Positions 59,201 to 64,000 of a stretch of DNA of 64,000 nucleotides are shown here, one piece after another. Source of the stretch: Penium margaritaceum (lineage: Eukaryota; Streptophyta; Zygnematophyceae; Desmidiales; Peniaceae); assembly GCA_023375785.1 (NCBI GenBank), contig SZWC01004741.1, positions 43,973-107,972 on the forward strand, in the 5' to 3' direction. Position 1 is the stretch's first letter. Each line of letters opens with the position of its first letter. The notes beneath the pieces were generated by a model that saw only the letters and a list, made by a program, of their open reading frames with translations, was not told the DNA's origin and did not search any database. Both the position numbers and the translations under genes were made by a program.

Positions 59201-62200
59201 CGACTGGCAAGTACATCGACCTTCAATACGTAGTGGCGCAGTGTGGCTACCATGCACATGAACCAACCAAATATGCATGTATGTATGTATGTATGTATGT
59301 ATGTATGTATGTATGTATGTATGTATGTATGTATGTATGTATGTATGTATGTATGTATGTACGTATGTATGTATGTTTGTATGTCAGTGACCATGACCAA
59401 AGAATTTCACTTCACGTGGTCAATGTTGACAACTCACAACAAGATTCACAGATAGTCAGAGGGTGTAACAATGGTTTGGGAATAGTAGCTATCAACTAGA
59501 ATGCACAAAGACCTTCAATATGTAGTGACACAGCGTGGCAACCATGTACAGTGACAAACCCAAGTAGGCATATGCCACTAACCATGACCATTAGAATTTC
59601 ACATTGTGTCGTCAACGTTGATAACTCATAACACATGTCACAAATGGTCAGAGGGAAAAACAATTGGTTGAGAATACTGGTTATCAACTAGCAAGTACAA
59701 AGACCTTCAAGAAGTAGTGGTACGGTGTGGCTAGCGTGCACAGTGACCAAACGGATGATGCATACGTCACTAACTATGACCAACAAATTCACTATGTGTG
59801 GTCAACATTGACAACTCATAACACGAGTCACAAATGGTCAGAGGGATAGACAATGGTTTGGGAACCGTATGTATTGGCTAGAAAGGACAAAGAACTTCAA
59901 TAAGTAGTGGCACAGTGTGGGTACTATGCACACCGAACAACCAAACTAGGCATATGTCACTGACCATGAACGGAGAATTTCAATATGGGTGGTCATCGTT
60001 CACAACCCATAACACGAGTCACAGATGGTCAGAGGGAGAAACAATGATTTCGGAATATTATTTTTCAACTAGCAAGTACAATGACCTTCAACAAGTAGTA
60101 ACACGGTGTGACTACCATGCACACTGACCGACCAAAGTAGGCACATGTACTGCCTTTGACCAAAGAAATCCGCTGTGTGTGGTCAACTTTGAAAACGCAT
60201 AATACGAGTCAGAAATGGTCAGAGGGGGAAAATTTGTTTGGGAACGCTATGTATCAACTAGCAAGCTCAGGACCTTCAATAACTAGTGGCGCGGTGTGTC
60301 TACCATGTACAGTGACTAACCAAAGTAGGCATGTGTCACTGCCTATGACCAAAGAATGTCACTATGTGTGGTCAACTTTGACAACTCATAACACGACTCA
60401 CAAATGGTCAGAGGGGGAAAAAATGGTTTGTGAATACTAGTTATCGACAAGCAAGTACAAAGACCTTCAATATGTAGTGGCACAGTGTGGCTACCATGCA
60501 CAGTGACCAGCCATAGTATGCATATGTCACTGACCATGACCAAAGAATTTCACTTCACGTGGTGAACGTTGACAGCTCACAACAAGATTCACAGATAGTC
60601 AGAGGGGGTAACAATGGTTTGGGAACACTAGCTATTAACTATAAAGCTCAAAGACCTTCAATACATAGTGACACAGCGTGGAAACCATGTACTGTGACAA
60701 ACCAAAGTAATAATATGCCACTAGCCATGACAAAAAAAAATTCACATTGTGTGGGCAATGTTGAAAACGCATAACACGAGTCACAAATGGTCAAAGGGGG
60801 AAACAATTGGTTGGGAACACTAGTTATCAACTAGAAAGTACAAAGACCTTCAACAAGTAGTGGCACTGTGTGGCTAGCGTGCACAGTGATCAACCAAATC
60901 CACTATGTGTAGTCAACATTGGGAACTCAAACACGAGTCAAAAATGGTCAGAGAGAGAGACAATGGTTTAGGAACCCTATGTATTGACTAGACAGGACAA
61001 ATAACTTCAATAAGTAGTGGCACAGCGTTGGTACTATGCACACAGAACAACCAAACTAGGCATATATCACTGACCATGACCAAAGAATTGCAACATGGGT
61101 CGTCAACGTTCACAACCCATAACACGAGTCACAAATGGTCAGAGGGGGAAACAATTGTTTCAGAATATTAGTCTTCAACTAGCAAGTATAATGAACTTCA
61201 ACAAGCAGTAGCACGGTGTGACAACCATGCACAATGACCGACCAACGTAGGCACATGTACCGCCTTTGATCAATGAAATCCGTTATGTGTGGTCAACGCT
61301 GAAAACTTATAAATCCGTTGTGTGTGGTCAGAGGGAGAGACAATGGTTTGGGAACCCTATGTATCGACTGGAAAGGACCAAGAACTTCAATACGCAGTGG
61401 CACGGTGTGGCTACTATGCACACCAAACAACCAAACTAGGCATATGTCACTGACCATGACCAAAGAATTTCAGTATGGGTGGTCAACGTTCACAATCCAT
61501 AACACAAGTCACAAATGGTCACAGGGGGAAACAATGGTCTCCGAAAAGTTGTTTTCAACTAGAAAGTACAACAACCTTCAATAAGTAGTAGCATGGTGTG
61601 GCTACCATGCACAATGACTGACCAAAGTAGGCATACGTACTGCCTTTGACCAAAGAAATCTGCTGTGTGTGGTCAACATTGACAACTCATAATACGAGTC
61701 ACAAATGGTCAGCAGGGAAAACAATGGTTTGGGAACACCAGGTGTCAACTAGCAAGCACAAGGACCTTCAATTAGTGGTGGCACGGTGTGGCTACCATGT
61801 AGAACGACCAACCAAAGTAGGCATGTGTTACTGACCATGACCAAAGAATGTCACTATGTGTGGTCAACTTTGGCAACTCATAACACGAGTCACAAATGGT
61901 CAGAGGGGGGAAACATTGGTTTGTGAATACTTGTTATCGACTAGCAAGTACAAATACCTTCAATATGTAGTGGCAAAGTGTGGCTACCATGCACAGTAAC
62001 CAGCCACAGTATGCATATGTCACTAACCATGACCAAATAATTTCACTTAACGTGGTGAACGTCAACAACTCACAACAAGAGCCATAGATAGTGAGAGGGG
62101 GTAACAATGGTTTGGGAACACTAGCTACCAAATAGAAATCACAAAGACCTTCAATACGCAGTGACACGGCGTGGCAACCATGTACAGTGACAAGCCAAAG

Positions 62201-64000
62201 TAGGCATATGCCATTAACCATGACCAAAAGAATTTCACAGTGTTTGGTCAACGTTGAAAACTCATAACACGAGTCACAAATGGTCATAGGGAAAAACAAT
62301 AGGTTGGTAACACTAGTTATCAACTAGTAAGTACAAAGACCTTCAACAAGCAGTGGCACGGGGTGGCTAGCGTGCATAGTGACCAACCAAAGGATGCATA
62401 CGTCACTGACTATGACCAAAGAAGTCCACTATGTACGTTCAACATTCACAACTCAAAACGAGTCACAAATGGTCAGAGGGAGAGACAATGGTTTGGAAAC
62501 CACATGTATGAACTAGAAAGGACCCAGAACTTCAATACGCAGTGGCACGGAGTGGCTACTATGTACACCGAACAATAAAACTAGGCATATGTCACTGACC
62601 ATGACCAAAGAATTTCAGTATGGGTGGTCAACGTTCACAACCCATAACACAAGTCACAAATGGTCAGAGGGGGAAACAATGATCTCGCAATATTAGTTTT
62701 CAACTAGCAAGTACAACAAACTTCAATAATTAGTAGCACGGTGTGGCTACCATGCACAATGACCGACCAAAGTAGGCATATGTACTGCATTTGACCAAAG
62801 AAATCTGTTGTGTGTGGTCAACGTTGAAAACTCATAATACGAGTCACAAATGGTCAGAGGGGAAACAATGGTGTGGGAACACCAGGTATCAACTAGCAAG
62901 CACAATGACCTTCAGTAAGTAGTGGCACGGTGTGGCTACCATGTACAATGACCAACCAAAGTAGGCACGTGTCAGTGACCACGAGCAAAGAATGTCACTA
63001 TGTGTGGTCAACTTTGGCAACTCATAACACGAGTCACAAATGGTCAGAGGGGGAAACAATGGTTTGTGAATACTAGTTATCGACTAGCAAGTACAAAGAC
63101 CTTTAATATGTAGTGGCACAACTGGCTACCATGCACAGTGACCAGCCAAAGTATGCATATGTCACTGACCATGACCAACTAATTTCACTTCACGTGGTGA
63201 ACGTTGACAACTCACAACAAGAGTCACAGATATTCACAGGGGGTAACAATGGTTTGGGAACACTAGTTACCAACTAGAAAGCATAAAGGCCTTCAATACA
63301 CAGTGACACGGCTTGGCAACCATGTACAGTGACAAACCAAAGTAGGCATATTGCACTAACCATGACCAAAATAATTTCACAGTGTGTGGTCAACGTTGAA
63401 AACACATAACACGAGTCACAAATGGTCAGAGGGAAAAAATTAGGTTTGTAACACTAGTTATCAACTAGCAGGTACAAAGACCTTCAACAAGTAGTGGCAC
63501 GGTGTGGCTAGCGTGCACAGTGACCAACCAAAGGATGCATATGTCACTGACTATGACCAAAGAAGTCCACTATGTGTGGTGAATATTGACAACTCATAAC
63601 ACGAGTCACAGATGGTCAGAGGGGGAGACATCGGTCTGGAAACCATATGTATCAACTAGAAAGGACCAAGAACTTCAATACGTAGTGGCACGGCATGGAT
63701 ACTATGCACACCGAATCACCAAACTAGGCATATGTCACTGACCATTACCAAAGAATTCCAGTATGGGTGGTCAACGTTCACAACCCTTAACACAAGTCAC
63801 AAATGGTCAGAGGGGGAAACAATGGTCTCGGAATATTAGTTTTCAACTAGCAAGTACAACAACCTTCAATAATTAGTAGCACAGTGTGGCTACCATGCAC
63901 AATGAGCGAGCAAAGTAGGCATATGTACTGCCTTTTACCAAAGAAGTCCGTTGTGTGTGGTCAACGTTGAAAACTCATAATACGAGTCACAAAAGGTCAG
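59201..64000 (+). repeat. 190-bp satellite, higher-order array (block 2)
   Basis: Monomer types recur in the order A-B-C-D-E-F seen in block 1. Type A is at 59948, 61061, 61438, 62583 and 63727. Complete higher-order repeats span 61438-62582 (1,145 bp) and 62583-63726 (1,144 bp). The step 61061-61438 is a shortened repeat (A, partial B, partial F). Same strand as block 1. The array runs off the window. Small frames inside are unsupported. Confidence 0.95.
59275..59384 (+). repeat. (GTAT)n microsatellite in a satellite monomer
   Basis: About 27 tetranucleotide units with two interruptions (ACG and TTT). It replaces the GCATATGTC site of the first, D-type monomer of block 2, so it grew inside the satellite and was not inserted separately. 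Confidence 0.95.

Noticed and set aside
59020-59499. 159-codon ORF with Met-Tyr-Val-Cys repeats
   Set aside because: Made of satellite plus the (GTAT)n microsatellite; no coding signal.

Overview
This is eukaryotic nuclear DNA from a repeat-rich genome, probably of the plant lineage (a green alga or charophyte would fit). The evidence is two LTR retrotransposons with primer sites for initiator tRNA-Met, a Ty1/copia polyprotein of plant type, and megasatellite arrays. The species cannot be named from the sequence. I see no intact protein-coding gene. Every reading frame with real family signals carries nonsense codons or a frame break, and most other open frames are by-products of stop-poor tandem repeats.

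Three unrelated tandem-repeat families make up most of the window. (i) A 20-bp satellite, consensus CAAAGCCGGGTCACAGAAAC: 1-4142, 35446-37205 and 43167-59200 in this orientation; 17374-18475 and 34037-35433 inverted. Sub-blocks have been re-amplified as higher-order repeats of 142 bp (640-3008), 58 bp (46656-47350) and 198 bp (50855-53850). (ii) An 11-bp satellite, consensus CCCTAGTTGCG: 4143-13210, 20938-21440, 24123-25120 and 30432-34036, with strand switches at 11563/11564, about 31452 and about 33662. (iii) A satellite of about 190 bp with a six-monomer higher-order repeat of about 1,144 bp: 21589-23804 and 59201-64000. It resembles centromeric satellites in organisation.

Mobile elements sit in and between the arrays. 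A non-autonomous LTR retrotransposon (13236-17097, minus strand) has 599-bp LTRs, a perfect 5-bp target duplication, a primer site for the 3' end of tRNA-iMet and one decayed ORF of unknown family. A Ty1/copia element (37206-43166, minus strand) is inserted in the 20-bp satellite. It has 652-bp LTRs, a primer site matching the anticodon arm of tRNA-iMet, a tRNA-like sequence with Pol III boxes inside each LTR, and a gag-pol frame with six in-frame stops and one frame break. An LTR-element remnant lies at 18476-20937.

The low-copy region 25121-30431 holds two decayed reading frames on opposite strands, tail to tail, both ending in arrays of Cys/His zinc-finger motifs with PHD-like spacing. The minus-strand one has a Pro/Ala-rich minisatellite at its N-terminal end. 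An 82-N gap in one copia LTR is flanked by an identical 37-bp overlap and is almost certainly a false gap.
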